The notes: generated by a model not told the origin, from the sequence alone. Shown: positions 7,750 through 18,090, counted from the stretch's first letter. The stretch is DNA of 64,000 nucleotides from Paludibacteraceae bacterium (GCA_017478725.1 JAFVDD010000042.1:1-64000), one strand, 5' to 3'. A program made the numbers and translations.

Positions 7750-9636
7750 ATGAGTATGAGAACTAAAGAAAACGTAATACAGAGTACAGAATACGGATTG
7801 ATACACAAACTCGGTCTGTCAGTGAAACGGTCTGTCAGTGCAACGGTCTGTACGCTGTCAGTGTTAGCGGTCAGTGCTCTGGCACTAAGTTCCTGCAACA
7901 TGGATCTCTATCCCGAGGACCAGCTCTCTACCGCTACCTATTTCACCTCGGAAACGGCATTGCGGGAGTACAGCAATTATTTCTACCGTATGCTGCCTGA
8001 TCCCGAGACGATGTATGCGGAGGAGGGCGAACATTTCGTGGCACCCGTGCCGAACGATGAGGTACGCGGCATCCGCGATATCCACAGCGGCGAAGCCTAT
8101 TGGAAGAAAGACGCATGGAAGAACCTCCGCAAGATCAATTACCTTTTGGAGAACGCCCATCAATGCGATAACGCGGAAGCCCGCACGCATTATACAGGCG
8201 TAGCGCATTTCTTCCGCGCGTGGTTCTATTTCGATATGCTGCGTCATTTCGGTGCGGTACCTTGGTACGACCATGTGATCAATGCCGATGACGAAGTGTC
8301 GCTCAACCGTCCGCGTGACAGCCGCGATGTGATTATCACCCATATCATCAGTGACCTCGATTCCGCAATAGCCGAACTGCCGGCTACGCGTACGCCGTAT
8401 GAGGTGAACAGCTGGACGGCGCTGGCGCTCAAATCGCGTGCCTGCCTCTTTGAGGGCACTTTCCGCAAGTACCATGCCGGCACTACCTTCAACGGCGGCA
8501 GCGATGTGTATAACACCGTCTTGCCGTGGGACGACCTGCTGCAGCAGGCGGCGGACGCCTCGCTGGCGCTGATGCAGGGTGGGGGCTACTCGCTCTACCG
8601 CTCGGGCAGCGAACCCTACCGTATGCTTTTCGCTACTCTCACTCCCTACGGAGAAGAGATGATCTGGGCGCGTGCGTACAGCAAGGACCTGGATATCAAG
8701 CATAATGCGCAGGCATGGTCGGTTGCCCGTGCCACCGGCTTCACCAAACGCTTCGCCGACCTCTACCTCATGCAGGACGGCACACGCTTTACCGACATAG
8801 CGGGGTATGAAACGGTGCAGTATTCCGATATCTTCACCGGTCGCGATGCGCGTATGGCGCAGACGATGCATGCCCCGGGATATGTGCAGATAGGCGCAGA
8901 CAAATCCTTTGCCGTCAATCTGCAGATGTCGCTCACGGGGTACAAGTATATCAAATACATCATGGAATCGACCTACAACACGTGGGGCGGAAGCGTGTGC
9001 TCCATGCCTGTGATGCGTCTGGCAGAGGTCTATCTCAACTACGCGGAGGCGAAAGCCGAACTGGGAACGCTGACGCAGTCGGATTTGGATATGTCCGTCA
9101 ATCTGCTGCGCGAGAGAGCCGGAGTGGCGCCTCTGAGTATGAGCGATGCCAATGCCCATCCGGATGCGAGTATGACTTCGGAGAGCGGTTTCGGTTTCTC
9201 GTCACCCGTATTGCTGTCATCCGCCAACAAAGGCGTGCTGCTGGAGATCCGCCGTGAGCGTATGGTAGAGACGCCGCTGGAAGGGCTGCATTACTGGGAT
9301 ATCATGCGCTGGAAAGAAGGGCATCTGTTCACGCTGCCGCGGCTGGGGCTGTATTTCCCGGGCGAAGGCAAGTACGACCTTACGGGTGACGGCAAAGCCA
9401 ACATCCTCATCTCCGCTACGAAAAAGAGCGGCGGCATCGGCGTCACCTGTCTGGTGCTTGACCAGGATATCTTCCTCTCCGACGGCACGAGCGGCAACAT
9501 GGTGGCGTACAAAGACATGGTGATGCAATGGAACGAGGACAAGGATTACCTCTATCCCGTTCCTATCACCGACCGCACCATGACGCTGGGCAAACTGACG
9601 CAGAACCCCGGCTGGAACGACGGCATTGAGTTTTAG
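7750..9636 (+). CDS. SusD/RagB-family outer-membrane lipoprotein
   Basis: A 628-residue nutrient-binding lipoprotein that should cap the SusC at 4246-7743. The lipobox LALSSC places the lipidated cysteine at residue 49, followed by NMDLYPEDQLS, a usual SusD mature start. TPR-like and RagB regions are clear (FFRAWFYFDMLRHFGAVPW, RLAEVYLNYAEAKAELG, ERMVETPLEGLHYWDIMRW). The leader before the cysteine is unusually long. It contains two copies of a 16-bp repeat (7812-7843) plus a further partial copy, encoding residues about 21-33. No ATG lies closer to the hydrophobic core, so the longer start was kept. Confidence 0.95.
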   Translation: MSMRTKENVIQSTEYGLIHKLGLSVKRSVSATVCTLSVLAVSALALSSCNMDLYPEDQLSTATYFTSETALREYSNYFYRMLPDPETMYAEEGEHFVAPVPNDEVRGIRDIHSGEAYWKKDAWKNLRKINYLLENAHQCDNAEARTHYTGVAHFFRAWFYFDMLRHFGAVPWYDHVINADDEVSLNRPRDSRDVIITHIISDLDSAIAELPATRTPYEVNSWTALALKSRACLFEGTFRKYHAGTTFNGGSDVYNTVLPWDDLLQQAADASLALMQGGGYSLYRSGSEPYRMLFATLTPYGEEMIWARAYSKDLDIKHNAQAWSVARATGFTKRFADLYLMQDGTRFTDIAGYETVQYSDIFTGRDARMAQTMHAPGYVQIGADKSFAVNLQMSLTGYKYIKYIMESTYNTWGGSVCSMPVMRLAEVYLNYAEAKAELGTLTQSDLDMSVNLLRERAGVAPLSMSDANAHPDASMTSESGFGFSSPVLLSSANKGVLLEIRRERMVETPLEGLHYWDIMRWKEGHLFTLPRLGLYFPGEGKYDLTGDGKANILISATKKSGGIGVTCLVLDQDIFLSDGTSGNMVAYKDMVMQWNEDKDYLYPVPITDRTMTLGKLTQNPGWNDGIEF

Positions 9637-9687
9637 GTGTACCCGATACACACCATATATGTTTAATCAACCCAATTTTTTAACATC

Positions 9688-11325
9688 ATGAAAAAATCTA
9701 TCATTTTGGCTCTATCGCTGATGATGAGCATGGGACTGTTCGCACAAGACGAAACAGTACGTTATTTCTTCTCTCCTGCCGGACAGGGTGACGGAGACGG
9801 TTCTTCATGGGACAACGCCGCCGCCGGCGAGTATTTAGGTTCTACGTTGGCCAGTGCCGAACCGGGCACGGAGTTCTACCTGATGGAAGGTGCATACGCC
9901 CCCGATGTGAACACCAACAAATGGGAGATCCCGCAGGGCGTGGTGCTCAAGGGAGGTTATCCTGCTACGATGACCGGCACCAAGACGCGCTATAATTACG
10001 CTTTGGGCGGTCAGTCGGTTTTCTCAGCGGACCTGGACGGCGACGGCAAAGGTGACAACACCTCATATGCCTTCGTCTATATCGGCGAGGGTTCAGCCGA
10101 TGCAAAGAGCGAGGCGTACTACAAAGACTGGCAGCTGACCGAGATCTGGGGTATCACTTTCCGCGACGGTCTGCGCCTGAACTCCAAGTATTGGGGCAAC
10201 ATGGTCTTTGTGCAAGCCGCCCAAGTGGATTTCCATTTCTGCCGCTTCCTGAACAACGACTCGCAGTGTGATGACGGCACTAATGGCTCCAACGGTGCCA
10301 TCGAGATATGGGGTTCAGCCGTACGTTGCTTCGACTGTATCTTCCGTGACAATATCACCGCCAAAGGTTCGGGTGCCGCATTCCAGGTACGTCCGCGTCA
10401 GTCTGATTCCGGCTCGAAAAACCCGCTCGATGCTTCTATCGCTTATTTCGAGCGCTGCGAGTTCCGCAACAACATCGCCTATGGAACCCTCTTGAGCCAA
10501 CCGGGTTCTGAGCAATGGGGCACCTACGGAGGCAACTCGTCGGTATCGGATAACGGCGGTACGGTTTATTATGTCAACTGCCTCATCGCGGACAGCAAGT
10601 GCTGGTACCGCGGGGTAGGTATCCGCGTAGGTGGTAACGCAAAGGCTTATTTCATCAACAACACTTTCTTCAACAACCCCTGCCGCCAGCGCAGCAGCCG
10701 CGGTTCGAACAACGGTTCGGCTGTCAGTGCCGGTACCGACTCGAAGAACTATTTCGCCGGCAACATCATGGTGGAGTATGAGGCTAATGACGACTTTACC
10801 GCTTCTGATGCAGTAGTATTCATTCAGACTGCAGGAACGGCTGTTTATAGCGCCGGATACAATGTGCTGGGTACAGTAATGAACAACAGCACCGTAGCCA
10901 ACAGCGGTTTCCTCGCTACCGACAATGTACCGACTTCGCTGGAGACGGTGAACACGATAGAGAAGATATTCGGAGAAAATGCCATTGCCAACCGGGGCGG
11001 CGTGAGCGACGTGATTGCTCCACTGGCAGAGAAAGCACCGATGGATATAGCTTCCGTCAAAGCAGTGGTAGCCACATGGCCTGTTGATGCGATGGCACAG
11101 GTGATGGATCTCGACAAAGACCAGCGCGGTTACACCCGTGCCGCTACCACTATTGCCGGCTCCTACGACCCTGACGCTACGGCTCCTGAATGGAAAGACG
11201 ATGAAGACGAGCAGGCTGTTGAGAATGTACCGGCAGCCGCACATTACACCAAGATCTGCCGCGACGGACAACTGCTCATCATCCGCGACGGCAAAACCTA
11301 CAATGCTGTCGGACAAGAGTTATAA
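9688..11325 (+). CDS. Secreted beta-helix surface protein with C-terminal tail
   Basis: A 545-residue protein with signal peptide MKKSIILALSLMMSMGLFAQ. The mature part opens FFSPAGQGDGDGSSWDNA, a common start in parallel beta-helix proteins of the DUF1565 / pectate-lyase-like type. Short helix turns follow (FHFCRFLNND, FDCIFRDNI, FERCEFRNNI, YYVNCLIADS). No lyase catalytic Lys/Arg set is evident, so an enzymatic role is not supported. The C-terminus (ICRDGQLLIIRDGKTYNAVG, then QEL) is the shared short tail. It lies 51 bases after SusD and nine bases before the first EEP/beta-helix gene, in the same transcription unit. Confidence 0.8.
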   Translation: MKKSIILALSLMMSMGLFAQDETVRYFFSPAGQGDGDGSSWDNAAAGEYLGSTLASAEPGTEFYLMEGAYAPDVNTNKWEIPQGVVLKGGYPATMTGTKTRYNYALGGQSVFSADLDGDGKGDNTSYAFVYIGEGSADAKSEAYYKDWQLTEIWGITFRDGLRLNSKYWGNMVFVQAAQVDFHFCRFLNNDSQCDDGTNGSNGAIEIWGSAVRCFDCIFRDNITAKGSGAAFQVRPRQSDSGSKNPLDASIAYFERCEFRNNIAYGTLLSQPGSEQWGTYGGNSSVSDNGGTVYYVNCLIADSKCWYRGVGIRVGGNAKAYFINNTFFNNPCRQRSSRGSNNGSAVSAGTDSKNYFAGNIMVEYEANDDFTASDAVVFIQTAGTAVYSAGYNVLGTVMNNSTVANSGFLATDNVPTSLETVNTIEKIFGENAIANRGGVSDVIAPLAEKAPMDIASVKAVVATWPVDAMAQVMDLDKDQRGYTRAATTIAGSYDPDATAPEWKDDEDEQAVENVPAAAHYTKICRDGQLLIIRDGKTYNAVGQEL

Positions 11326-11334
11326 AACCTGACT

Positions 11335-13677
11335 ATGAAAAGAAGAGCAGCTCTTTTGGTAATCGTCCTCCTCTCCGCTCTCACGCTTGTGCGGGCGGAT
11401 GAGGAGGGCGTACACCGCTTCGCCAATTTCAATATCCGCTTCGCCAATGCTACAGCGGACACCGGCGACAAACAATGGGCCAACCGCCGGGAGTATGTCC
11501 TGCAAATAACTCAGGACTATGATTTCGACATCGTCGGTATGGAGGAAGTGACCGGCAATAACAAGGACGCCGTCACCGGCAAATCCCAATTGCAGGACAT
11601 GTACGACGGAATGACCGGGTACGATCATTGGCAAGTGGAACGCAACGGCAATGGCTCCAATTCCGAATACGAAGTCATTTTCTACAAGACGGCCAAATAC
11701 ACGCTGCTGGACAAAGGTCTGTTCTATCTCAACGAGCATCCGGAGACCCCGGGTGAAGGGTGGGCGGTGGATGCCGGCACCAATTACCGTCGTGCCTTAT
11801 GCTGGGTGCACCTGCGCGACAACAGTTCCTTGGCGGATTTCTATTTTGCCGTCACGCATACCAACTACGGGCCGTATGAGTCCGGTATCGAGTCGGCTCA
11901 ACTCATCGGCTCCCGGCTGCGCCGGATAGCCGGCACCCGACCGGTGGTGCTGGTGGGTGATTTCAATATGCGGCGCGATGAACACGAATTGGCGTACAGG
12001 GGCTACGCCGCTTCGTTCTATGATGCAGCGCTTCATACAACCACTACCTGCCTTCCCAAAGGCAATGTCTCTTTTACCGCCACCAACTGGTATCCCGTCA
12101 CCAACAGTGCTTGCACCGGCTCGGAGTTTGATTATATTTTCTATGACGGTATGGAGCCTCTGTCGCGGCATATCATCACCGAGGATTACAATAGGTCGGT
12201 TACTCCTTCTGACCATTTCCCTGTCCTCGTACGGTTCCGTTTTGCTGCACCTCATCCTACGCGCTATTACGCTACGGATGAACCCTCTCTGCTTTCTGCT
12301 CTGGCGCAGATTACTATAGGCGATACGCTGTGCTTGGCAGCCGGCGAAATAGCGCTTACTGCCCCCATAACGCCTTCTTGCTCGTTCTGTATGATGGGCG
12401 GTTGGGACGAGGCTTTTTCTTCGGTTGTGGGAACAACTACGCTTACCGCGCCGGAGAACAACCCCGTTCTGGCTATCCCCCATTGGTACGCAATGGAGAT
12501 GCATAATATGGTCTTATGCGGAGGCTCTGTCTCCTCGCTCACCGGCGGAGGAGCCGTCTGTTCGCATGGCCTGTCTCTGGATATGAACCATTGCATCCTG
12601 CGCAACAACACCTCCTCTTCATTAGGCGGTGCTCTCGCTGTGACTACCGACCGTCTTGCCCTGTCCGCATGCCTCTTCGAGAACAATACCGCCCTTTCCG
12701 GCGGAGCCTTGTATGCGGATGTGCGCAAGCATATCTCGCTTACCGACTGCCTTTTCCGCTCCAACAAAGCGCAATCGGGCAGCGCCGTTTATGTAGCCGG
12801 AGCATCTTCGGCTACCATGCTGTACTCTTCTTTCTCATCGAATGAGTCCGAACGCTACGGCACACTGTGTTTTGCGCAGAACAGCCGCCTGCAATCAGCC
12901 TCCGTTGTCAATTGCTGCTTCCTCAATAATGTACTCAATGCCTCCAAAGGCTTGGCGGCGGTCACCAAACTATATGGCGGTGCGGCTGTCTATGCGCGGC
13001 TGAACGGTACGGACCAATACCTGAATATCGGCCATTGCTCCATCCTCGGCAATGAGACCCGTTTCAACGGCAATGCCTCCAATTTCGCCGGCGCGGCAGT
13101 CAATGTGTTCTCTGCCTCCGCCCGACTGATGAACAATCTGGTTCTCGCTAATCCCTTACGCTTGACCAACGACGGCTCTTCTTCATGGAGCGACTTATAT
13201 ACCGCTGACGATGCCGCGCTCACTGTCAATAGCCATAACCTGTACTCCTCTTCTGCGGAGATTAGCGGATGGGAATCTGACCGTGCCGCTACTTTTGGCA
13301 ACTCCGACTCTATCCGTGTGCTTGACGATGGTTCGTATGTCTTCCTGGCAAAACAGATTGCTGCCTATAAATTATCCGTTCTTCTTTCTTCAGAAAGACA
13401 ATGCGAAACCGTCTTCCAATGCGATTTGGACGGGGACGGGAAAATCTCCGGCGCAGTGACTCGCGATTATCTGCACCGCCAGCGCGGCATACAAGCCTGT
13501 ATCGGTGCGCTGGATGCCGTCGTTGAAGCGCCCCAAGAGGAAGCAGTGCATGAGACGCTCATCCCTAATGCTGCCACCACCGTTTATTCCCTCACCGGCA
13601 TGCCGATGGGGGAGGACCTCTCACGACTGCCTGCCGGAGTGTATATCCAAGGAGGAAAGAAAATAGTAATCCGTTAA
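11335..13677 (+). CDS. Secreted endonuclease/exonuclease/phosphatase domain fused to beta-helix (copy 1)
   Basis: A 780-residue protein with a signal peptide. Residues about 22-300 form an EEP (DNase I-like) phosphodiesterase/phosphatase domain. Its metal-site and catalytic motifs are all present: FNIRF, GMEEV, THTNYG, VGDFNM and PSDHFPVL. Residues about 305-740 form a beta-helix with GGAL/FENN repeats like chlamydial polymorphic membrane proteins. The C-terminus (VYSLTGMPM, then GVYIQGGKKIVIR) looks like a complete type IX secretion sorting domain. Substrate could be extracellular DNA, a phospholipid head group or another phosphodiester; the sequence does not decide. It is a tandem paralogue of the gene at 13690-16038. 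Confidence 0.85.
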   Translation: MKRRAALLVIVLLSALTLVRADEEGVHRFANFNIRFANATADTGDKQWANRREYVLQITQDYDFDIVGMEEVTGNNKDAVTGKSQLQDMYDGMTGYDHWQVERNGNGSNSEYEVIFYKTAKYTLLDKGLFYLNEHPETPGEGWAVDAGTNYRRALCWVHLRDNSSLADFYFAVTHTNYGPYESGIESAQLIGSRLRRIAGTRPVVLVGDFNMRRDEHELAYRGYAASFYDAALHTTTTCLPKGNVSFTATNWYPVTNSACTGSEFDYIFYDGMEPLSRHIITEDYNRSVTPSDHFPVLVRFRFAAPHPTRYYATDEPSLLSALAQITIGDTLCLAAGEIALTAPITPSCSFCMMGGWDEAFSSVVGTTTLTAPENNPVLAIPHWYAMEMHNMVLCGGSVSSLTGGGAVCSHGLSLDMNHCILRNNTSSSLGGALAVTTDRLALSACLFENNTALSGGALYADVRKHISLTDCLFRSNKAQSGSAVYVAGASSATMLYSSFSSNESERYGTLCFAQNSRLQSASVVNCCFLNNVLNASKGLAAVTKLYGGAAVYARLNGTDQYLNIGHCSILGNETRFNGNASNFAGAAVNVFSASARLMNNLVLANPLRLTNDGSSSWSDLYTADDAALTVNSHNLYSSSAEISGWESDRAATFGNSDSIRVLDDGSYVFLAKQIAAYKLSVLLSSERQCETVFQCDLDGDGKISGAVTRDYLHRQRGIQACIGALDAVVEAPQEEAVHETLIPNAATTVYSLTGMPMGEDLSRLPAGVYIQGGKKIVIR

Positions 13678-13689
13678 TCCCTTAATGCA

Positions 13690-16038
13690 ATGAAAAAGAT
13701 ATTGATTCTTCTTTGCTGTGCCGTTTGTACCGTCTCCATGATGGCGGAGGAAGCGGGCGTACACCGCTTCGCCAACTATAATATCCGTTATGTCAATGCC
13801 TCCAATGGCGACACAGGCGAGAAACTGTGGGCGAACAGACGAACCTATGTAGTGAAGAACATCACCGGCTACGATTTCGATGTCGTCGGTATGGAGGAAG
13901 TGACCGGTAATAACAAGGATGCCACCACCGGCAAATCCCAGTTGCAGGACTTGCGGGATATGCTCACCGGCTATGCGGATTATTCGGTAGAACGCGAAGG
14001 GAAGAGCTATTCCTATAACTCCATCTTCTACAAAACCGCCAAATACACCCTGCTGGACAAAGGCTTCTTCTACGTCAACGACCATCCTGAGACGCCGGGA
14101 AACAGCTGGGGCGGAACGATACCCCGTACCTGTATCTGGGTACACCTGCAGGATAAAAACTCGTTGCAGGATTTTTACTTTGTCTGCACCCATGTCAATT
14201 ACGGCGAGAACTACTGCGGCATCGAGTCCGGCAAGTTGATCGGCAACCGGATCAGGCAAGTGGTAGGGCAAACCCCAATGGTCATGGTCGGTGATTTTAA
14301 TATGTCGCGTTCGGCGCACGAGGAAGCCTATCGTGGTTACGCCTCGCATTTCTATGACCTGGCGCTCACAACGCCTGTCAACCAATGCCTGCCAGCTGAC
14401 GGCCCGCAAATCACGGCTACTACGACCGAGTGGACACCGGCTACCCCGGGCAGTACGGGCAATGAGTTCGATTATATCTGGTATGACCATATGGAACCCC
14501 TCTCACGGCATATCATTACGCAGTATTACCCCGAGTCGGGACGCACTGTCAATCCCTCCGACCACTACCCTGTATTAGGTCGTTTCCGTCTTGGTTCTGC
14601 GGCGCATACCACCCGCTATTACGCTACGGATGCCGCTTCGCTGCAAACAGCCCTCGCGCAGGCAACGATGGAGGACACTGTCTTTCTGGCAGCCGGCGAT
14701 TATACCCTGTCGCAATCCATTACCCCTGCCTCCTCCATGACCCTGTCCGGCGGATGGAATGCGGATTTTACGGAACAGACAGGATGGAGCCGTCTGATTG
14801 CCAACGGCTTTGCGGAACCGGTAATCAATATTCCGCATTATTACAACATCGAATTGCAGCGCGTTCATATCACGGGCGGAAACGCAACGACTGTCACCGG
14901 CGGAGGTGCCGTCTATAGTTTCGGACCTAATCTGCGGCTCATCGACTGCCTGTTGGAGAACAACAAGTCGCTTACTACCGGCGGCGCTGTCGTGCATAAA
15001 GGCGACAGCCTGACCATCAGCGGCTGTGTGTTCTCCGGAAACAGCGCGGCTAACGGCGGAGCAGTTTGGTGCCAGCTGCGCGACCAACTGCGCATCCGCA
15101 ATTCGCAGTTCCTGCATAACACCGCTTCTACGGCCGGAGGGGCGGTCAAGATACTGGCTTTCACCGTCGCGGATATACAGAATACCGCTTTCGTGGACAA
15201 CGACGCCGCTACACACGGCGCGTTGGATATCAACCCTTCGGCAGCACCCCTGGCCGCACATCTGTTGAACTGCTCGTTTGTCGGAAACCGGCTGACCGCC
15301 AAGAAAGGATTAGCCACCGCCACCAAAAAGTACGGCGGCGCGGCACTGTGGGCGGATATGACCGCTTCTACCGTTCCAATTAACGTAGGACACTGCACCA
15401 TCGTCGGCAATCATCTCGCTTTCAATGGCGCAGCGGCTAATTTTACAGGGGCGGCGGTCAATATCTTTCAGGGCAAAGCCTGCCTCATGAACAGCCTGAT
15501 CCTGGCGAACGAACTGACCATAGAAGGGGAAACACCGGTGTGGGCAGACCTCTATACCGCATCCGCTGACGTCAACCTCTGGCGCAATACCTATACGCTC
15601 ACCTCCTCCTCGGAGGACATCAGCGGATGGCAACAGGAGATAACCGCCCTTTTCGGCGGCACACTGCAAAACGGCGTTTATACCCCCTCCGTCAAAGCGG
15701 ACGGCACGCTGCCCCTTTATCAGACTTCGCTGGTGGGATATAATATAGCTTGCCTGCCTGCCAACCAGCGCCTGTGCGAATCGGCATTCACCTATGACCT
15801 CAACGGAGACGGCGTCATCAGCGGTTCGGTCAATTATGACCAGATGGGAAGAGCCCGCAAAGTGCTCTCTTGCATCGGCGCGGTGGAGTACCACGGGGAG
15901 ACTCCCATGGGAACCGATATGGCGAAAGACGGGAGTGATTCCCGGGCTACAACGGGACGGAAAATGATTCGCAATCAGCAGGTGCTTATCCTTCGCAACG
16001 GCAGATATTACACCCTGACGGGTCAATTGCTACAATAA
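13690..16038 (+). CDS. Secreted endonuclease/exonuclease/phosphatase domain fused to beta-helix (copy 2)
   Basis: A 782-residue tandem paralogue of the preceding gene with the same order: signal peptide, EEP domain (about 20-300: YNIRY, GMEEV, THVNYG, VGDFNM, PSDHYPVL), then beta-helix repeats (GGAVYSFGPNLRLIDCLLEN, GGAVWC). The EEP catalytic residues are intact in both copies. This copy lacks the full GVYI..GKKIVIR sorting domain. Instead it ends in the short tail IRNQQVLILRNGRYYTLTGQ, then LLQ. The two copies may therefore differ in anchoring or processing. The gap to the neighbour is 12 bases on the left and nine on the right. Confidence 0.85.
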   Translation: MKKILILLCCAVCTVSMMAEEAGVHRFANYNIRYVNASNGDTGEKLWANRRTYVVKNITGYDFDVVGMEEVTGNNKDATTGKSQLQDLRDMLTGYADYSVEREGKSYSYNSIFYKTAKYTLLDKGFFYVNDHPETPGNSWGGTIPRTCIWVHLQDKNSLQDFYFVCTHVNYGENYCGIESGKLIGNRIRQVVGQTPMVMVGDFNMSRSAHEEAYRGYASHFYDLALTTPVNQCLPADGPQITATTTEWTPATPGSTGNEFDYIWYDHMEPLSRHIITQYYPESGRTVNPSDHYPVLGRFRLGSAAHTTRYYATDAASLQTALAQATMEDTVFLAAGDYTLSQSITPASSMTLSGGWNADFTEQTGWSRLIANGFAEPVINIPHYYNIELQRVHITGGNATTVTGGGAVYSFGPNLRLIDCLLENNKSLTTGGAVVHKGDSLTISGCVFSGNSAANGGAVWCQLRDQLRIRNSQFLHNTASTAGGAVKILAFTVADIQNTAFVDNDAATHGALDINPSAAPLAAHLLNCSFVGNRLTAKKGLATATKKYGGAALWADMTASTVPINVGHCTIVGNHLAFNGAAANFTGAAVNIFQGKACLMNSLILANELTIEGETPVWADLYTASADVNLWRNTYTLTSSSEDISGWQQEITALFGGTLQNGVYTPSVKADGTLPLYQTSLVGYNIACLPANQRLCESAFTYDLNGDGVISGSVNYDQMGRARKVLSCIGAVEYHGETPMGTDMAKDGSDSRATTGRKMIRNQQVLILRNGRYYTLTGQLLQ

Positions 16039-16047
16039 CCACAGCCT

Positions 16048-18090
16048 ATGAAACGGATAGCATCTATAGGTCTTGTCTGCTCACTTCTCCTCTGTGCATA
16101 CGCCCAGGATCCATGGATCTTGCAGACGGATAATCCTTCGGAGGGAGATTACTACGGTATCACCTCCGCCAACGGACAGATAGGACTCCTCAGCAGTCGT
16201 AACCCCATGCAGGTGGACAAACTGGTAGTGGGCGGTTTATACGACGTGTACAACTCGCGCGTCAATAATTATTTCCCGAATATCAATCCGCTGGACGTCG
16301 AACTCAGAATCGACGGAACGCGTATCTCACGGAGAAACATTACCGGTTATCACCAGTCGCTGGATATGCGTAACGCCGCTTTCTCGGGCTCCTTTGCTTA
16401 TGCCGGCAAGGTGCATGTCACTTATACGATAGCGGCGCTCAGGCAGATGCCCTTCGGCTTTATGATGGATATACGGATAGTGGCGGATAAGGACTGTCAC
16501 CTCCTGACGGTCAACCGGCACAAAGCCCCGGAGACGCTTCGCAATCCGTGCACCTCTTTCGCGCAGATTGACAACAAAGCCAACCCATTATACCAAGGCG
16601 GTTACCCTCATTATACCTTAATGACCACCACGGCGCAGTCGCCTACCGGCAGGTATGATCTCTCTGCCACTACGGCGTTCCTCTTGCCCTCCAACCTCTC
16701 TGTCATCCATCGGGAAGACGGGGGGGCGGGACGCCACACGATGGAGTTCGCCTCTTCCCTTCATGTCGGCGATACGCTCCATGTCTGTCTGGTGGGGAAT
16801 GTGATGGCGTCCAATGTGGTGCCGGACACGCGCAATGAGACCGAACGCCTCACTGTGTTCCAGCTGCTGGAGGGTTATGACCGGCTTTGGAAACGCCATA
16901 ACGAGGCATGGCAGGATCTGTGGCAAAGCGATATCCTTATTGAGGGTGACAAGCAAGCCCAACAGGATATCCATTCGATGATCTATCATCATTATGCTTT
17001 CTTCCGGGATGACAACCCCTCTTCCTCCTCGCCTATGGGGCTGAGCGGATTAGGCTATAACGGACACGCCTTCTGGGATGGGGAGACATGGATGCTTCCT
17101 GTGCTGCTGATGCTCCGCCCGCAGATGGCGAAAATGATGCTGCAATACCGTTTTGACCGTCTTCCGGCAGCGCAGACGAAAGCGTATCTGCATGGATACA
17201 AAGGTGCTATGTTCCCTTGGGAGAGTGCGGATTCGGGACAGGAAGAAGTGGCGCCCAATAATATGTACCCCTCTACCGAGAACCACGTCACCGCCGATAT
17301 CGCTATCGCTGCCTGGCAATATTACTGTACGACGCAGGACAAGCAATGGCTGCAGGAGGTGGGATATCCTATCCTCTCTCAAACAGCCGATTTCTGGGTA
17401 AGCCGCATCGAACCCAACGGAGATATTGTCAACTGTATCGGGGCCGATGAATGGAGTCAGAACCCCTACGGAGGAAAGAATATCGATAATAATGCCTATA
17501 CCATCGGTGCGGCAAGAACCAATCTCCGCTACGCCGTATCAGCGGCTAAAGTGCTGGGATTGAAACCCCCTCAGCAATGGTCGGAGACTGCCGCCAAACT
17601 GCATTTCTCCTATCTCCCGGACGGCATTATCGCGGTCAATCAGACCTATACGGGGCAGGTGACCAAGCAGGCGGATGTGATCTTGCTGGCGTACCCGCTC
17701 AATATCCTGACCAATACCGGCGAGATCAAGCGGAACCTGGAGTATTATATCTCTAAAGTGCCGGACAAGCAAACGCCGGCTATGAGCAAATCCATCTATG
17801 CGCTTATCTATAGCCGGTTGGGAGACAAAGACAAAACGCTGTATTATTTCCGCGATTCGTATCTGCCCAACCTGAATCCTCCTTTCCGGGTAATGGCGGA
17901 GTTTAACGGTGGCACCAATCCTTATTTCCTTACCGGAGCCGGCGGAACGCTGCAAGCCTTGCTGTACGGATGCGCAGGGATGGAAATAACGGATAAGGGT
18001 ATCAGGCAAACGCGCAAACCGCTCCTGCCCGTCGAATGGACATCGCTTACCATCCGCCGGAAAGGATATCCGGATATGACAATCAAATAA
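16048..18090 (+). CDS. GH65-family glycoside hydrolase, exported (kojibiose-hydrolase-like)
   Basis: A 680-residue protein with signal peptide MKRIASIGLVCSLLLCAYAQ. The N-terminal beta-sandwich (about 25-270) and (alpha/alpha)6 barrel of GH65 are clear from GYNGHAFWDGETWMLPVLL, IGADEW and VTKQADVILLAYPL. Glu468 (in GADEW) is the expected general acid. Glu618 (AEFNGG, just before FLTGAGGTLQ) is a candidate base. A base Glu 150 residues after the acid fits the hydrolases of the family (acid trehalase, collagen glucosidase, Flavobacterium kojibiose hydrolase) rather than the cytoplasmic phosphorylases. It acts on alpha-glucosides, probably in the periplasm. The exact linkage is not determinable; alpha-1,2, alpha-1,3 and trehalose are all known in GH65. 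Confidence 0.85.
   Translation: MKRIASIGLVCSLLLCAYAQDPWILQTDNPSEGDYYGITSANGQIGLLSSRNPMQVDKLVVGGLYDVYNSRVNNYFPNINPLDVELRIDGTRISRRNITGYHQSLDMRNAAFSGSFAYAGKVHVTYTIAALRQMPFGFMMDIRIVADKDCHLLTVNRHKAPETLRNPCTSFAQIDNKANPLYQGGYPHYTLMTTTAQSPTGRYDLSATTAFLLPSNLSVIHREDGGAGRHTMEFASSLHVGDTLHVCLVGNVMASNVVPDTRNETERLTVFQLLEGYDRLWKRHNEAWQDLWQSDILIEGDKQAQQDIHSMIYHHYAFFRDDNPSSSSPMGLSGLGYNGHAFWDGETWMLPVLLMLRPQMAKMMLQYRFDRLPAAQTKAYLHGYKGAMFPWESADSGQEEVAPNNMYPSTENHVTADIAIAAWQYYCTTQDKQWLQEVGYPILSQTADFWVSRIEPNGDIVNCIGADEWSQNPYGGKNIDNNAYTIGAARTNLRYAVSAAKVLGLKPPQQWSETAAKLHFSYLPDGIIAVNQTYTGQVTKQADVILLAYPLNILTNTGEIKRNLEYYISKVPDKQTPAMSKSIYALIYSRLGDKDKTLYYFRDSYLPNLNPPFRVMAEFNGGTNPYFLTGAGGTLQALLYGCAGMEITDKGIRQTRKPLLPVEWTSLTIRRKGYPDMTIK

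Noticed and set aside
7885..9159. 424-codon minus-strand frame opposite the first SusD
   Set aside because: SusD homology covers the plus strand in full; the minus product is a shadow.
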